From the NCBI GenBank assembly GCA_016208875.1, contig JACQXD010000093.1:1-39730 (forward strand): 39,730 nt of DNA, written 5' to 3'. Shown piece after piece: positions 36,923 to 39,730 of the stretch. The notes below the pieces were generated by a model, which worked only from the letters and a program-made list of their open reading frames with translations, did not search any database and was not told where the DNA came from. The stretch's first letter is position 1; every line of letters begins with the position of its first letter. Origin of the DNA: Nitrospirota bacterium (GTDB taxonomy: Bacteria > Nitrospirota > Thermodesulfovibrionia > Thermodesulfovibrionales > UBA1546). The position numbers and the translations under genes are program-made.

Positions 36923-38173
36923 TTAACAGAATCGCAACTGCATATATTCTTTAAAGAGTGTGGGATACAGTCCTGGATTAAATAAAATATTCGTCATGAA
37001 GTAGCACTCATGGGTGCAAAAACATTGATTGTTCGTTATCGAGCCGACGATTTTTCTTGCCTTTTCATCGCGTATAATCTTTTTTATATCATATTCATAA
37101 TCCCTTACATTTCCAAAACTTTCGGTAAGTATCTCGCACGGATATACATCACCGCTTTCCGAAAGGACAAGGTTCAATCTTCCGGCATAACAAGGGATTA
37201 ATCGCCTCTGTTCGAGCATTGTTCGATGAATTAGTAGCCTCTGTAAAATATCCTGTGCGGCCTTAATGCGCGCACCCTTAAACCGGTATATGCTCGAAAC
37301 CCGACTCTTCAAATTTTCCTCAAGCCGTGCTATCGCATGAAGATATTTATTGTGATCTACTTTCTTATAGTTCCCGTCCGTAAGATTGCCGCGCACCAAT
37401 GAGATGGTATGTGTCTTTATGTTTTTCAATCCCCTTACAAAATCTATTATTCCGTCCATTGAATCCTGATTTTCAGAACAGAATACCGTATTGACGCCGA
37501 GTTCGAAATTCGGATATTTATAAAATCCTTCGAGCATATGATAAGTCTGCATAGTCTTGTCAAAACTACCCTGTGTATTACGGATAGCATCATGTGATCC
37601 ATACAGTCCATCTATGGAAAGCTTTACGGCAATCACACTTTTTTTACAATGATTGAGTATCTGCTCTGTTCTGTCTTTAATTAACTCTGGGAGAAGTCCA
37701 TTTGTGGGATATAGCATTATAGCCGGCTTATTATTTTTATAAAAGATTTTGCTTATTTCTAAAAGGTCATCTCTGAGATATATCTCGCCTCCGGAAAATG
37801 CAAGCCAGAGGAGATTCCCCATGGAGCAGGAAATTTTTTCGATCTCATCGAGCGATAGCTCTCCGTATTTATTAATACGGTCATTAGTAGAGCCACATAG
37901 ATCACCCTCCCCTTCATCCCCTCCCCTCAAGGGCGGGGAAACACACCCCTGCACCCCTCTTAATAGAGGGGAATCAGTCCCCTCTCCCCCTGAGGGAGAG
38001 GGCGAGGGTGAGGGGGCTTTACTTATAAACTCCTTAGTATCTGTTCCCTCTTTGCTTTTCAGATAGAAACAGAAAGGGCATTTTGAATTACATCTTTTGG
38101 TTACAAAGAAGGTAAGATGTATCGGTTTCGACTTCCTGAATATGGAGTCCATATGCCTTAAAGGAGAATACAT
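36923..38173 (-). CDS. Radical SAM/SPASM-type protein
   Basis: HLTFFVTKRCNSKCPFCFYLKSKEG; LVLSESGDVYPCEILTESFGNVRDYEYDIKKI. Confidence 0.88.
   Translation of the reverse strand: MYSPLRHMDSIFRKSKPIHLTFFVTKRCNSKCPFCFYLKSKEGTDTKEFISKAPSPSPSPSGGEGTDSPLLRGVQGCVSPPLRGGDEGEGDLCGSTNDRINKYGELSLDEIEKISCSMGNLLWLAFSGGEIYLRDDLLEISKIFYKNNKPAIMLYPTNGLLPELIKDRTEQILNHCKKSVIAVKLSIDGLYGSHDAIRNTQGSFDKTMQTYHMLEGFYKYPNFELGVNTVFCSENQDSMDGIIDFVRGLKNIKTHTISLVRGNLTDGNYKKVDHNKYLHAIARLEENLKSRVSSIYRFKGARIKAAQDILQRLLIHRTMLEQRRLIPCYAGRLNLVLSESGDVYPCEILTESFGNVRDYEYDIKKIIRDEKARKIVGSITNNQCFCTHECYFMTNILFNPGLYPTLFKEYMQLRFC
37902..38018 (-). repeat. Composite GC-rich palindromic repeat inside the radical SAM gene
   Basis: Reverse complement has the same module order as 27098..27250; encodes APSPSPSPSGGEGTDSPLLRGVQGCVSPPLRGGDEGEG. 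Confidence 0.85.
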
Positions 38174-39171
38174 TAGTTATAACCCTCTCTATGTCTGTAG
38201 ATTAGAAGATATTTGACCATACCCATAAAAGAACCAATACCCACCGAGAGCGAATAGATCATAGTGTAATAAAGTACCGAAGATATAAAAAAGAATAGAC
38301 CCTTTGTATCGTAAAACATTCTGAGAAGATTTCTGTTTACAAAGAGATTGAGAAAAAATATGAGAGGGATTGGCGTTAAAAAGACAATTTGCTTAAGTAA
38401 GAAAGAGAGCATAATAAGAAATAAGTTTAAAAAATAGGTGACAACATTAGTTTTGAGTTCTAAAGAGGCTGTCCCCGAATCTTTGAAAATATCCCTGTTC
38501 TTAAGGGAATAAATTGTCCAGTACGTAGTCTTCCTGAATGCATTTTTGAAGGATCTGATTAAGGTAAAATTAAATATATGCCTTACGAGTATTTCAGGGT
38601 TCATTATGAGCTTATAACCCGATCTGCGGAGCCTGTGAGTGAATTCAACGTCCTCGATTATCGGAAGAAAATCTTCGGGAAATCCTCCGCTTTCCTTGAA
38701 TACCTTAGATTCTATGATCATTGCATGGGCTGCAATGTAGTCAGGCTCCCTTCTTTTGGTTTCGTGATAGTTTACAAAGATAGCTTGAAATGTGCCGAAG
38801 AAGTTATCGTCATAGGCAAGTCTGGCATACGTACCACCGATAACCGTATTCCCTCTATTTCTTATGCTCTCATATGCAATCGAAAGTGCATCCTCCTGCA
38901 AGATACAGTCGGAATCTATAAAAAAAAGTATGTCTCCTGTACTGTTATGTGCACCAACGTTTCTTGTCCTCGATGCACCGGAATGTTTATCCAGTTGAAT
39001 GAGCTTGCAGGGAAATCTTTTTATTATCTCTACCGAGTTGTCTGTTGAACAGTCATCAACAACAATAACCTCAAAATTATCGTACCTCGATGAAAATGCA
39101 GCCTCAAGGCATTTCCCGATAGTCGAAGTCCCGTTGTGATTGGGGATGATAACCGAAATAAGCGAATCCAT
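38173..39171 (-). CDS. Glycosyltransferase family 2
   Basis: SVIIPNHNGTSTIGKCLEAAFSSRYDNFEVIVVDDCSTDNSVEI, ILFIDSDCILQEDA, C-terminal TM helices. Confidence 0.92.
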   Translation of the reverse strand: MDSLISVIIPNHNGTSTIGKCLEAAFSSRYDNFEVIVVDDCSTDNSVEIIKRFPCKLIQLDKHSGASRTRNVGAHNSTGDILFFIDSDCILQEDALSIAYESIRNRGNTVIGGTYARLAYDDNFFGTFQAIFVNYHETKRREPDYIAAHAMIIESKVFKESGGFPEDFLPIIEDVEFTHRLRRSGYKLIMNPEILVRHIFNFTLIRSFKNAFRKTTYWTIYSLKNRDIFKDSGTASLELKTNVVTYFLNLFLIMLSFLLKQIVFLTPIPLIFFLNLFVNRNLLRMFYDTKGLFFFISSVLYYTMIYSLSVGIGSFMGMVKYLLIYRHREGYN

Positions 39172-39197
39172 ACGCTAATGCCGGATTATAATACAAC

Positions 39198-39730
<533 letters not shown>

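Overview
The window looks like a chromosomal segment from an anaerobe or sulfur-metabolising bacterium, possibly Nitrospirota-like; taxonomy is inference only. Housekeeping genes: glnB (partial), bamA, nadA, a lytic transglycosylase, rpsP, khpA, rnr, hisS, divIVA, yggT, proC, yggS, rnc and dapB (partial). Between rnr and proC lies an accessory zone with several toxin-antitoxin (TA) modules, intact and broken, and two damaged TPR-CHAT protease genes. Most of this zone sits between hisS and a duplicated fragment of the hisS 5' end. From about 20.5 to 31 kb there is a sulfur-trafficking set (DsrC/TusE-like, DsrE, DsrH/TusB-like, rhodanese, YeeE/YedE, TusA) interleaved with membrane glycosyltransferase-type genes, plus a small membrane-anchored GGYG-repeat protein. 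The last 9 kb carries a FAD-dependent oxidoreductase, radical SAM proteins, a LamG/FN3 surface protein and a GT2 glycosyltransferase. The strongest unexplained pattern is at least 11 short arrays of degenerate 7-nt tandem repeats in about six recurring unit families. They occur between genes and also inside genes (proC, yggS twice, a heptosyltransferase, a TPR membrane protein, a signal peptide and a C-terminus). Composite GC-rich palindromic repeats are also translated in-frame in unrelated genes. All assignments come from reading the sequence; no searches were run.
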